This document shows, piece by piece, positions 18,905 to 27,880 of a DNA stretch of 33,352 nt. The notes under the pieces are model-generated. The model worked only from the letters and a program-made list of their open reading frames with translations, was not told the DNA's origin and made no database searches. Both the position numbers and the translations under genes were made by a program. This DNA comes from Prasinococcaceae sp. CCMP 1430 (lineage: Eukaryota; Prasinodermophyta; Palmophyllophyceae; Prasinococcales; Prasinococcaceae). The stretch lies in NCBI GenBank assembly GCA_013416795.1, contig RQSC01000014.1, positions 583,929-617,280 on the forward strand, in the 5' to 3' direction. Each line of letters opens with the position of its first letter. The stretch's first letter is position 1.

Positions 18905-19069
18905 TCGTCCCGAGTTGGGGTTGGAATCATTTTATATCAAATTGAGACAGCCCTCGGAAGGGTTTAGTGTTAACCCTTCTAGCAAAATGACACATCAAAA
19001 CACACGAAAATGAGGACGGAGGGGACCAAAAAATTGCTTGGTCAATTGGAAAGTAACCCGAACTCACAG

Positions 19070-19109
19070 CAAAATGATCCAAAATGAATCAAAATGAACC
19101 AAAATGATA
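19070..19109 (+). repeat. 10-base tandem repeat CAAAATGAWC, four copies
   Basis: Four successive decamers each begin CAAAATGA and vary only in the last two bases. They lie in the AT-rich island. A related ATCAAAATCAAAATG word occurs in the other AT-richer island near 12335. Confidence 0.85.
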
Positions 19110-19542
19110 CGTATAAATGCATTAAGACGCGAACCCTACAACCGTAATGCGCACGCCCGCGCACGTTGGCAACAAAAAACAACAAAAAGATTGAAGGGTC
19201 CCTCTCAACGCATTCTGACCTATCTATTCTTTTTGTTTTTGACGCTATCGGTAATTTGATGTGAAATGGGGGCGACGCGTCGCGCCAACGGCAACTGGCC
19301 GTGGCGCTCCAAAATTGCATCCAATTTTAGATCAACCTGAGTGCGTTCACTTTGACGTACGGAAGGCCCGAGCGCGCCGAGGGCGGCCTCGGACGGCGCC
19401 GCGGGCGGCCTCGCGGGCGTCGCCGGCGGTGCCGCCAAAAAAAAAAAAAAGGAAAACGAAAAACGCGTCCGGAAAAGTTCCAGGGAAGAACTGGCAATTG
19501 AATTCGATACGACCCGCACTTTGAAAAAAAAAACTTTCGGAA

Positions 19543-19558
19543 TGACCTCTCGAGGTCA
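19543..19558. other. Inverted hexamers TGACCT-CTCG-AGGTCA
   Basis: Two exact six-base arms flank a four-base centre, about 410 bases upstream of the SMB/PT gene. The shape suits a dimeric DNA-binding protein. Chance occurrence is possible. Confidence 0.5.
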
Positions 19559-19634
19559 CTCTGCATGCGCGTGTGAAGCAATGAGGCATCCGAATCAATC
19601 GAGCGGTGCGTTAGAGTTGCGGTCGGCGTGCCGG

Positions 19635-19706
19635 GCCATCAAAACGCACGCGCGCCGCTCGCGCCGAACGGCGCGGCGCGCGGCGCGCCATCAAAACGCA
19701 CGCGCG
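19635..19706 (+). repeat. 20-base direct repeat, 52 bases apart
   Basis: GCCATCAAAACGCACGCGCG occurs identically at 19635-19654 and 19687-19706, some 265-335 bases before the ATG of the SMB/PT gene. The intervening DNA is extremely GC-rich. This could be a duplicated promoter element or the scar of a tandem duplication. Confidence 0.85.
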
Positions 19707-19968
19707 CTCGGCGCGAGCGCGCGCTCCCGCGGAGCAGAGGCACACCGCGCGCGGCACGCGCCCCCCCCCCCTCACCCTCACCCGCACCGGAGGCCCAGCC
19801 CGATCGGCGTCACCGCGTCGCGACCGCGGTCTGTCCCGGAGGACGAGCCTCTGACCGGCGTCCGCGCGTGCATCGCTCGCTCGCGCGCGGGGGGGAGGCG
19901 GGTGCAGGAGCGCGGTCGGCGGCGGGCGCGCGGCCGATTTTTTCGCGCGCTCGACAGAGACAGACGAA

Positions 19969-22478
19969 ATGGCGGCGACGGCGGTGGTGCGCGCCGCGGC
20001 GGTCGCGGCGCTCCTGGTGGCGCTCGTGCCGACCGCCGCCGACGCGAACCGCAGGCACCACAAGAAGAGGCCCAAGATGCCGCCGACGCTCCCGCCGACC
20101 AAGTCGCCGCTCGTGTGGTCCCCGACGAATGCCCCGACGGCCGAGCCAACGGTGCGTCCGCCCGTTGCACCGGGGGCGCCGCGCAAAAGCGCCGAAAAAA
20201 GAATCGGGTGTGCGAAATGTGCTCGCGCGCGCGCCGGACGGGTCGGTTGTGCGCGCAGCTCTTGTGCGCTGTGTGGGCCGCCTCTGCCGCTTCGCCCGCT
20301 GACACGATTCGCGCTCGGACGCCGGCCGCTCGTGCCATCGCCGTTCGCGCTGCTTACGGCGATGCTCTCATCACCGCCACTGGTTTTGCGCGCGCGCGAT
20401 CCTTTTGGACCAACAATGCATTGCGCATTTCCAAATCGCTCGCTCATTGCGCCCCAAATTTACCCGCGCTGTGCCCCGCCCTCCCCCCCTCTGCCACGAC
20501 GCGCCACGCCTGCGTGCTCCGCCTTGCAGTGGGCGACGCTCTCGCCGACGCGCAAGCCCGAGCGGACGCGCCAGCCCACCGCGTCACCGACAGACTTCAC
20601 CCCGCTCCCGCCTCTGATCCCCACAGACAGTCCAGTGACGCCCACAGACAGCCCTGTGACGCCCACGGCGGCTCCGATCCAGATCCTGACCGACAGTCCA
20701 GTGTTTCCTACCGACGCACCGACGGGGGAGCCTACTGCGAGTCCGTCGGCCACCCCGACCCGCAAACCCACTCCGTCACCGACCGACTCGCCCACAACGG
20801 AGCCCACGCCGTCTCCAAGCCGTGCCCCCACGCCTTCGCCCACCGACTTCATCCCGCTGCCGCCGCTGCCGACGCAGTCGCCGACCAAGTCACCGACTGT
20901 CGCTCCGACGCCCAGGCCGACGCCGCGCCCGTTTATCCGCACGTTCCGACCGACAGAAGCGCCCACGCGTGCGCCGGCCGACCTGCCAATCTCCAGCCTG
21001 CCGCCACTCCCGACGCCCAGTTCGACGTTCCCGCCCGAGGTCTGCACGTGCACGTGCTCGCCTACGTCGGCGCCGACCGAGGTGCGACGCGCGGCCGATC
21101 GCGCGCGCCGCTGTCGCCGCCACTCGCCCCCACATTGCTGAGCGCTGACGCACGTTGGGCATATACTGCGATCGGTCGACCGGCTCGCCGTGCACGCTTG
21201 CCTACTTCGCAGGCCCCGTCTGGAAGCCCCACTGAATCCCCGACGACGACACCCACCAACGTGCTGCCCCCAGGCGAGAGCTGCAACGGTGGCTGCGGCG
21301 TGCAGCGCCCTTCGGGCTGTTGGTGTGACGCGGAGTGCGTCGGCTACAACGACTGCTGTCAAGATGTGTGCGGCGCGTGCGGCGTGGCGTGTAACCCTCC
21401 GCCAACGCCGCAGCCGAGCGCGCCGCCGACCCCGAGCCCGAGCGCTGCTCCGACCGGCGCCCCGACGCCATCGCCGACCGCCGCACCGAGTGCAAGCCCC
21501 ACGAATGCCCCCACCGTGCCCGACGGCTTCCCGAGTGTCGCGCCGACGCTCAGCCCGAGCGACTCGCCGAGCGATGCGCCGACCCTGAGCCCTACTACCT
21601 CTCCGAGCGAGGCGCCCACGCTCAGCCCGAGTGCCACGCCCACCGTGTCGCCAACGAGCGCGCCCACCAACGTGCTGCCGCCGGGGGAGAGCTGTAACGG
21701 CCATTGCGGCCTCCAGCGCCCGTCGGGATGCTGGTGCGACGAGCAGTGCACTGGCTACGGCGATTGCTGCCTGGACGTGTGCGGGGTGTGCGGCTTTGCG
21801 TGCCCGCCAGAACCCACACCAAGCCCGACCGCAGCGCCGACCGCGAGCCCGACTGCATCGCCTAGCCTCTCGCCGACCCTCTCGCCGACCGCATTGCCCA
21901 GCGATTCGCCGACGTCGCACCCCACGGACAGTCCAACCAAGTCGCCCACCGTGCGGCCGACGGAGTTCCCTACGGAGGCGCCGACCCTGTCGCCAAGCGA
22001 CTCACCCACGGACGCGCCAACGATGTCGCCGACACAGCTGCCAACGGACAGCCCGACAAAATCGCCTACCGTGACCCCCACCGACCTGCCGACCGAGGCG
22101 CCGAGCGACTCTCCCACAGACACACCCACGCTCTCGCCGAGCGACTCGCCCACGCTTCAGCCCACGCAGAGTCCGTCCGACACCCCCACGGAGACACCCA
22201 CCGATTCTCCGACGCCGCAGCCCAGCCCGAGCCCGACCAAGTCCCCCACCGCGCGGCCGACGGATTTCCCCACGAGGTTCCCGACCGCGGCTCCCACGCG
22301 TTCGCCGACGCCGCAGCCAAGCCCGAGCCCGACCAAGTCTCCGACCGTGCAGCCGACGGAATTCCCCACGCGGTTCCCAACGGCCAACCCCACGCGTCGC
22401 CCGACGCCGCAGCCGACGCGCGCGCTCGGCGAGACGACCTCGCCGACGAAGTCGCCGACGAATCCTGTCACCCCTTGA
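19969..22478 (+). CDS. Secreted PT-repeat protein with two somatomedin-B domains, two introns
   Basis: This is a likely cell-surface or wall glycoprotein. Exons are 19969-20151, 20530-21081 and 21213-22478 (666 residues); all junctions are phase 0 with GTGCGT/GTGCGA donors and GCAG acceptors. Residues 1-26 form a signal peptide ending AADA. Most of the rest is Pro/Thr/Ser repeats of the SPTxSPT kind, expected to be extended and O-glycosylated. Two somatomedin-B domains (about 269-305 and 406-442) share CNGxCGxQRPSGCWCD and the DCCxDVC end, with all eight disulphide cysteines plus two more. No membrane segment or GPI signal is obvious at the C-terminus (SPTNPVTP). PT-repeat proteins are common in stramenopile and haptophyte algae. 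The function is adhesive or structural at best guess. Confidence 0.85.
21282..21803 (+). repeat. Internal duplication of the somatomedin-B module
   Basis: Positions 21282-21392 and 21693-21803 encode the two Cys-rich domains. Both are preceded by the same TNVLPPGES linker, so the repeated unit includes the linker. Codons have diverged while residues are largely kept, indicating an old duplication under protein-level selection. Confidence 0.85.
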
Positions 22479-23166
22479 GCGACGGTCGTCTGCAGTCATG
22501 ATGCTTTCCGCGATGCCTCGGCCATCTTACAATTCCGACACGCCACTGATCAGACACAGTGGCATCTCTATCTCTCTCTATCTTCGCCTTCCCTCCCAAC
22601 ACTTCCTCACACGCCCCACACCCTACGCCCGTACTGCTGCCTTCATCATCGTCATACCATCGACGACGAACATGCACATCCTGTCAACTGCCTTCAAACA
22701 TTGCTCTACCATCGCCAACGCTGCACGACCATGACTCACTGAGCACCGAGTCCACTGACGACAAGCGACGCGCCGCTGTCGGCTGCGACCGACGGACGAG
22801 GGATGTAGGCCATCGGCACAGGTGGCCCTCCCCGTCGCCGCGCGGCGCTGCGCGCCATCAATTGCTCGTGAATCGTTCCTCTTCATTTCTGCGGCTCGGC
22901 GGCGCAGGCGCGCGCTGCGGCTGCTCGTTGCCGTTGCCTTTTCGGATGTTGGCGTATGCGGAACGCTCCCGTGGGTGTGATCAATAGTGCTTGTCTTTGA
23001 TGGTGTGCCCACAGCGCGGCGACCACGCGCGCACACGCGTGGCGGCGGCGGCGGATGAGGAGCGGCGAGAGCCAGAGCCGGCGCGGGGCCGAGCAGGGCG
23101 CGGCGGGCCCCACACAGCGCGTCTCCTCATCGCGCGACGCGCGCAGCGGCGGCGGAGGGCGCGTGT
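22479..23166. other. Spacer between the SMB/PT gene and COQ9
   Basis: The first part is pyrimidine-rich (TCTATCTCTC, CCTTCCCTCC) and probably 3' UTR of the PT gene. The second part, from about 22880, must contain the 5' end of COQ9. Short ATG frames exist (22947, 23000, 23055) but none is in frame with the COQ9 core. Confidence 0.5.
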
Positions 23167-24042
23167 GTGGGTGTGGCGGCGACGGCCCCGGTGGCGACGA
23201 CGGGAGCGTCCACGCGCGTCGGGTGGGCTCGGTGGGGGTTCTCTCCTCGCGCATTCTGCTCCGCAGGGGGTGCCCCAGGCGGTTCGGACGGCGGCGACGC
23301 GCACAGTGGCGGCGAGGCGCCCGACTCGGAGCGCGGCAGCGACGCCGCCGAACAGGTGCTCGCGCTCGCGCTCCAAAAGGTGCCTGAGATGGGGTGGAGC
23401 GACGCCGCGCTCGTCGCCGCCGCGGAGGAGCTCGGGCTGAGCGGTGCGGCGGCCGCCGCGACGGCGCCCCGCGGCGGCCTCGACCTGGTCGAGGCCTTCG
23501 TCTCGCGCTGCGACGAAGAATTCGAGGCACGCCTCGCGTCGCCGGAGATGCTCGAGGAGCTCGCGCCGCTCGGTGTGCAGCAACGGCTCGCGCTGCTCGT
23601 GCGTGCGCGGCTCGAGATGCTTGGGCCCGTACTTCGCCACTGGCCCCAGGCGCTGGCGCTCCGTGCCGACCCTCGTTCGGCACCTGCGGCCGTGGCTGCC
23701 GTGGCGCGCTCGGTGAACGCCATGTGGATCGCCGCGGGCGACACGAGCACCGACCTCAACTGGTACTCGAAGCGTGCGGTGCTCGCGGCTGTGTACGGCT
23801 CTGCCGAACTCTACATGCTCACGGACACCAGCGAGGGCCACGCGGACACGTGGGCTTTCGTCCAGCGGCGCCTTGATGACGCGGTGAGCGCCGGTCGGAC
23901 GCTCTCGGAGGGGCTGCGCGCGGCGGGGCTCGGCGGGACCGCGCAGCAGCCATCGGACAGCTCGGGCGCGGCCAATGCGCACGCCGCCGCGACTGACGGA
24001 GGCGCCGACGGCACCAGCGACGACGACGCGAAGCGCCAGTAG
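23167..24042 (+). CDS. COQ9: Ubiquinone biosynthesis protein COQ9, start unresolved
   Basis: COQ9 is a mitochondrial lipid-binding protein with a TetR-like fold; it presents the quinone precursor to COQ7 in ubiquinone synthesis. The core is clear: VLALALQKVPEMGWSDAAL, AAEELGLSGAA, LVEAFVSRCDEEFE, LLVRARLEMLGPVLRHWPQA, then the signature AAGDTSTDLNWYSKRAVLAA and YGSAELYMLTDTSEGHADTW. The stretch before it (RVGWARWGFSPRAFCSAGG) looks like a mitochondrial presequence. No ATG lies in frame between the stop at 23056 and the core, and 23167 is a GTG. A short spliced 5' exon is therefore likely; CAG at 23264-23266 is one possible acceptor. The C-terminal Ala/Gly/Asp tail is low-complexity. Confidence 0.88.
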   Translation: MGVAATAPVATTGASTRVGWARWGFSPRAFCSAGGAPGGSDGGDAHSGGEAPDSERGSDAAEQVLALALQKVPEMGWSDAALVAAAEELGLSGAAAAATAPRGGLDLVEAFVSRCDEEFEARLASPEMLEELAPLGVQQRLALLVRARLEMLGPVLRHWPQALALRADPRSAPAAVAAVARSVNAMWIAAGDTSTDLNWYSKRAVLAAVYGSAELYMLTDTSEGHADTWAFVQRRLDDAVSAGRTLSEGLRAAGLGGTAQQPSDSSGAANAHAAATDGGADGTSDDDAKRQ

Positions 24043-24196
24043 CGGCAAGGGCGGCGCGCGGCCTAGCTCTAGGTTCTGCTGCGGGGCCCACCAAAGCTCT
24101 CTGTGTACAACTCATTCATTTCCTACGCGCGCGCGCGTCGTCAGGAGCGCGCTGCGTCCAACGCGCACGGAGGTCGCGCAACGCGCGCGCGCCGCG

Positions 24197-24790
24197 CTAC
24201 AGCAGCTTGCTGAGCTCGCCCCCGGCAGCGGAGAAGTCGTGCCACAACTTGAGCGTCGTGAGGAGGGGAACAAGCGCAACAGCGGCAACAACCGCCCAGC
24301 CGCGCCACCCCGAACGCTCGAAGGGCTGCCACCGCCCCTGCGCGTCGAGGACACGCAACCTCCCCCCGGACAGATCCTGGAGCCATTCGAAGGTCTGCTC
24401 TATGTCGGCAATCTGCTTCTCCTTGGTCTCGACCAGCTCGATGCGCTCGCGCAGCGACGCCATGTCGCTGTCCGAGAGCCCCGCGCTGTCTCTCGCGTCG
24501 CCTGCCTCCCCGTCGCCCCGCCCGTTGCCGCCGCTCCCGCCGCTGGTGGCGGCGGCGCGCACCGCCTGCGCGGGCGGGCGCGGCGGGGGCGCGCCCTGCC
24601 GACGCGGCCATGGCGCGCGGCCTGGGACCGCACAGTGCACGCCCGTGCGCGCGCGCAGACAGAGCTGTGGCACCCGCCTGCCGCGTGCTCGGCAGCGGCA
24701 GCAGATGCTGCTGCTGCTGCGGAAGTCGGAAGCGCACGCCGCGCGCAGAGACTGCAATTGAGTAAATGCTGCATGACAAACGTCCCGCAT
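24197..24790 (-). CDS. Small coiled-coil, tail-anchored membrane protein of unknown function
   Basis: I do not recognise the family. The ATG at 24790 gives 197 residues. The first 60 are rich in Ser, Arg, Ala and Cys and could be an organelle-targeting sequence. A Gly/Asp linker follows, then a charged helix (LRERIELVETKEKQIADIEQ) ending EWLQDL. Next come a short basic-aromatic part (RWQPFERSGWRG) and one membrane helix (WAVVAAVALVPLLTTLKLW) near the C-terminus, with about 14 residues after it. The good helix and membrane segment in one frame, with a stop just after, support a real gene. It follows the O-fucosyltransferase-like gene on the same strand by 177 bases and converges with COQ9 at 154 bases. 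Confidence 0.55.
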   Translation of the reverse strand: MRDVCHAAFTQLQSLRAACASDFRSSSSICCRCRARGRRVPQLCLRARTGVHCAVPGRAPWPRRQGAPPPRPPAQAVRAAATSGGSGGNGRGDGEAGDARDSAGLSDSDMASLRERIELVETKEKQIADIEQTFEWLQDLSGGRLRVLDAQGRWQPFERSGWRGWAVVAAVALVPLLTTLKLWHDFSAAGGELSKLL

Positions 24791-24932
24791 TGCTTGTGTG
24801 CGTGCGCACGCTGCGACGTGCCCAGCGTGTCTGTTACTGCCGCCAGCTTGTCTTCCGGCCGCGCTCGCTCGGCGCCCGGCAAGTGAGCCGCGTGTACAGG
24901 CAGGCCGCTGCACGCCGGCTGCACGCTCGCAA

Positions 24933-24964
24933 GGGGGAAGGGGGGGCGGTGGGGGTGGGGTGGG
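24933..24964 (+). other. G-quadruplex-forming motif between two minus-strand genes
   Basis: Runs of 5, 7, 5, 4 and 3 guanines are separated by short loops. It lies directly after the stop of the O-fucosyltransferase-like gene and upstream of the tail-anchored protein gene. On their sense strand it is C-rich, so any quadruplex would form in the template DNA. Confidence 0.7.
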
Positions 24965-24967
24965 AGG

Positions 24968-27880
24968 TCAGAGGGTCTCCCACAGGTCGCGCCCCTCCCT
25001 AGCCCAGTCACCACCTCCGATCGTGTAGCGAAAGCCTGGTGACAGTGTGTATCCGTTGTGGTACCAAGTGGACGTATCGGGCGTGCCGATGTAGCCGCGC
25101 AGGCGGTTGACGAACGACGAGAACGTCGACAGACGCGTCCCGATGAACAACCGCCCTGACGCCATGATGACCTGCTCGATAGGGCCGAGCAGGTTCGCCG
25201 GCACGTGCACGTCCGCCAGGACGTTTCCGCCGCGCGGCCCGAGGAAGTCGCTGAAGCGGTAGACGCAGTAGCGTCGGCGGAAAGGCTGGAAGAAGCCCGG
25301 CTCGGTCTCGTCGCTGGCGATGTAGAGCGTCTCGTTGGGTCGCAGCAGGTGCGCGGTGTTCTCCACTGAGGCCTCCGCGCCGACGAACGCGCTCTTATAC
25401 TGGAGCTCGTTGCGGCGGATGTGCATCGAGCTGTACTCAAACAGGCCGAGGTACGACACCACTCGCGAGGCGATCTCGTACACGAGCGCGGGGAAGTGCA
25501 CGGAGCGCAGCAGGCGGTGGAACTCGACCGTGCCGGCGTCGGTCTGAAACCAGAACGCCTTGGCGACCTGGCCGAACTGGCGATACCCGACCCCGTCTGC
25601 CGCAAGTTTCTTCCTTCTGTCGGGGAAGTACAACACCTCGCGCGTGTGGTTGTCGCGCGTGTATTCTCCGAGCTCACGACCGTCGCGATCCCAGATGGTC
25701 GGGGTGTCGGGCGTCGGCAGCCGCGGCATTTTCTCGGCCATCTTGACATCGGTCGCGCCGTCGTACCACTCCCTCTTGCACGCCGGGACGCAGATAATGC
25801 CACGTTGCGGGGACCACGAGGCGGGCGTCAAGTGGTTGAAGCCCCAGTCGCGGAATTCCTGGCGCCTCGGGTCGTCATGGGCTTCGGTGAAGCTCGCGCC
25901 GAAGTCGCGCATGATGTAGTCGGGCATTTGCAGGGACTCACCCTCGCGCCGCACGAATTCGGTGAAGTTGAGGATGGTCGTGCCGTACTTGGCGAAGGTC
26001 TCGTTCAGGAAGTCGACGTCGAAAAACTCCGAGAAGTGCGACACGCCGCCCTCGTGGCCAGCGCCGACCTTCACCCGCCCGAAGTTGATTAGGTACCACC
26101 CCGACGGGGGAGGCAGCACGAGGATGCGTCCGGTGATGACAGCGAAGGACACCACCCACTCAAACGCCATGCGAATGTTGTTGAGGCCGCCCTGGTCATG
26201 GTCGAAGAAGACGTACTTGGGCTTGCTCGCCTCCTCGGGGGACACGCCCAGCGCCTTTTCCACTGCGGCCTTGCCCATGGTGCCGGGCGGAGGGGTCCAG
26301 TCTTGGTCCCAGTACGAGAGGCATTTCTGGATCGCCGCGGCGCGTTCGAGGTCAGGTTTGGCGTCCGGGTCCTCCGCGCGGCACGTGGGCGCAGCGACGG
26401 CGCTCTCGGCCATTCGGGTCCTCGTCTCCTCCTCGGCCTCACGCATGTGCGCGAGGGCGTCGGCGCCGTAACACCCAGTCTGACCAGCGCGCCTGATCGC
26501 AGCCTTGAGCTCGGACTTGTACTTGAAGAAGCACTCGTTGGGCCTTTGGCCTTCGAGCGGGGGCTCGGGCCCGACCGGCTCCCAGCACTGAGCGTTTGGC
26601 TCCCACATCCAGCCTCTGGCCCACGGCTCGGTGGCGCTGTACACACACCAGCTGCCGCATCTGCGGTGTTCCATGATCTGCGACGCAAAGGCGGTCGCGA
26701 TCTCGATGGAGTACTCGGAGCTGCCACCGCACGTGCGCGCCACCATGCCGTCGGGAGCTCGCGAGGGACGGCGGCTCGCGGGGCACACCCTCTCGTAGAC
26801 GTCGGCGAACCTTTCCTTGCGTGGGAAGTACGCGGCGCGAGTCACCATGTTCAGCTGCTGCACCATTGCAGTCGACGTGTCGTTGCCGCCCGTCACGAGG
26901 GCGCGCGGCTTGCACGCCTCGTGCGAGGGAAGCTCCAACAGCGCCCGCCTGCCCGCCCGCGGCCTGCGCGCGTCGCCCGCGGCTGCCTCGTGCTCCGGGC
27001 GCGCGGGGTTCGATTCCCGTCCGAGCTCGGGCATGCGAGCCTTGCGCGCGCGTTCCTTCTCGGAGAGCGCCGCGTCGCCGCCGGGCGGGCGTAGCGCCCG
27101 CTCCATCGCCTCGGGGTAGAGCGAGCACGCCTCGGCCGGGCTCTTCAATTTGATGACGTCCACGTGCCCCCACCCCCTGGTGCGCGGCTGTGGCAGCGCG
27201 AAGCAGCGCTCGTGGTCGTCGCGGTTCTCAATTTCGACGACGTCACCCCAGCGCGCGAGGAAGCCGTGGTTGCGGCTGTAGTCGCGCGTGCTGGTGCACG
27301 CGTTGGTGAGGCGGATCTTCGTGTGCGGCGGGATGCTGGCCGCGCGTACGTTGCCGTAGGCGCACCATTGCTCGGCCGCGTCGCCGTCGATCTCCGCGGT
27401 GGCATTCTCGCCGCAGGCCGGACCCTGGCCGCTCTCCTGCCCGATGGCGTCAAGGTCGGCGCCGTGGAAGAAGGCGTCGCACAAATCTTGGGAGCGATTC
27501 ACCCGCACGAAGCGGCCCGGCTGAGTGGCGTGGTCGGCACCAGCGCCGTCTCGGACTCGGGCCGAGCACTGGGGGCGGTTGAAGAGCGCCACCACCGTGG
27601 AACCGCTGGAGCCGACTGGCTTCTGGTCGCCCGTGCGCCTCGCGTCGACTGAGGCGGGCGGCGCGTGCATCGAGGCCCCATTGTCTTGCCCCCGCCGCTC
27701 CGCCAGCGCGGCGGACAGGGCGTCTCGATACTTCCCGGCCGAGCCCACCTCTGCGCCGTGCCCGCGCCGCGCGCCGCCCAGGACGAACACGAGCAGCGCC
27801 AGTGCCGCCGCGCAGGCGGCGGCGAGCGCGCACCACGCGCGGGCCTCGCGAGCGCGCGCGCGCGGCGCGCGCACTGCCAC
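24968..27880 (-). CDS. O-fucosyltransferase-like type II membrane glycosyltransferase
   Basis: This is a predicted Golgi/ER enzyme moving a sugar, probably from GDP-fucose, to protein or glycan. It has 970 residues and no intron. Residues 16-35 form the only membrane helix after a basic tail. The last 400 residues resemble the O-FucT domain: FFDHDQGGLNNIRMAFEWVV near 555-575, PPPSGWYLINFG, YSSMHIRRNELQY near 815-830, IASDE, and FIGTRLSTFSSFVNRLRGY. The first 500 lumenal residues, with many Cys and Trp (GSWCVYSATEPWARGWMWEP, RGWGHVDVIK), are not recognised. The frame's first possible start is a GTG at 27880. Only 13 ATG-less codons lie between it and an upstream stop, with CTCGCAG there as a possible acceptor, so a 5' exon may be missing. 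Confidence 0.78.
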   Translation of the reverse strand: MAVRAPRARAREARAWCALAAACAAALALLVFVLGGARRGHGAEVGSAGKYRDALSAALAERRGQDNGASMHAPPASVDARRTGDQKPVGSSGSTVVALFNRPQCSARVRDGAGADHATQPGRFVRVNRSQDLCDAFFHGADLDAIGQESGQGPACGENATAEIDGDAAEQWCAYGNVRAASIPPHTKIRLTNACTSTRDYSRNHGFLARWGDVVEIENRDDHERCFALPQPRTRGWGHVDVIKLKSPAEACSLYPEAMERALRPPGGDAALSEKERARKARMPELGRESNPARPEHEAAAGDARRPRAGRRALLELPSHEACKPRALVTGGNDTSTAMVQQLNMVTRAAYFPRKERFADVYERVCPASRRPSRAPDGMVARTCGGSSEYSIEIATAFASQIMEHRRCGSWCVYSATEPWARGWMWEPNAQCWEPVGPEPPLEGQRPNECFFKYKSELKAAIRRAGQTGCYGADALAHMREAEEETRTRMAESAVAAPTCRAEDPDAKPDLERAAAIQKCLSYWDQDWTPPPGTMGKAAVEKALGVSPEEASKPKYVFFDHDQGGLNNIRMAFEWVVSFAVITGRILVLPPPSGWYLINFGRVKVGAGHEGGVSHFSEFFDVDFLNETFAKYGTTILNFTEFVRREGESLQMPDYIMRDFGASFTEAHDDPRRQEFRDWGFNHLTPASWSPQRGIICVPACKREWYDGATDVKMAEKMPRLPTPDTPTIWDRDGRELGEYTRDNHTREVLYFPDRRKKLAADGVGYRQFGQVAKAFWFQTDAGTVEFHRLLRSVHFPALVYEIASRVVSYLGLFEYSSMHIRRNELQYKSAFVGAEASVENTAHLLRPNETLYIASDETEPGFFQPFRRRYCVYRFSDFLGPRGGNVLADVHVPANLLGPIEQVIMASGRLFIGTRLSTFSSFVNRLRGYIGTPDTSTWYHNGYTLSPGFRYTIGGGDWAREGRDLWETL

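Larger units (their letters stand above)
17884..19968. promoter_or_regulatory. Divergent spacer with repeat-rich AT island (ARM gene to SMB/PT gene)
   Basis: This 2.1 kb stretch lies between two outward-pointing starts. Near the ARM gene are two 11-base A tracts (17993-18003, 18011-18021). The centre, about 18400-19320, is much less GC-rich than the window and contains GAATAG arrays, a duplicated 51-base block, inverted repeats and a 10-base tandem repeat, each listed separately. The right part returns to high GC with a 20-base direct repeat and an inverted hexamer. No open frame there resembles a protein. Confidence 0.6.

Noticed and set aside
20460-21920. Minus-strand frames with GVGxSVGD repeats opposite the PT-repeat gene
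   Set aside because: The Gly/Val/Ser repeats are the reverse-complement image of Pro/Thr/Ser codons. The plus strand has a signal peptide, SMB domains and phase-matched introns.
26198-27094. Plus-strand 298-codon frame inside the O-fucosyltransferase-like gene
   Set aside because: Compositional shadow without motifs; the opposite frame is continuous over 2.9 kb with recognisable catalytic signatures.
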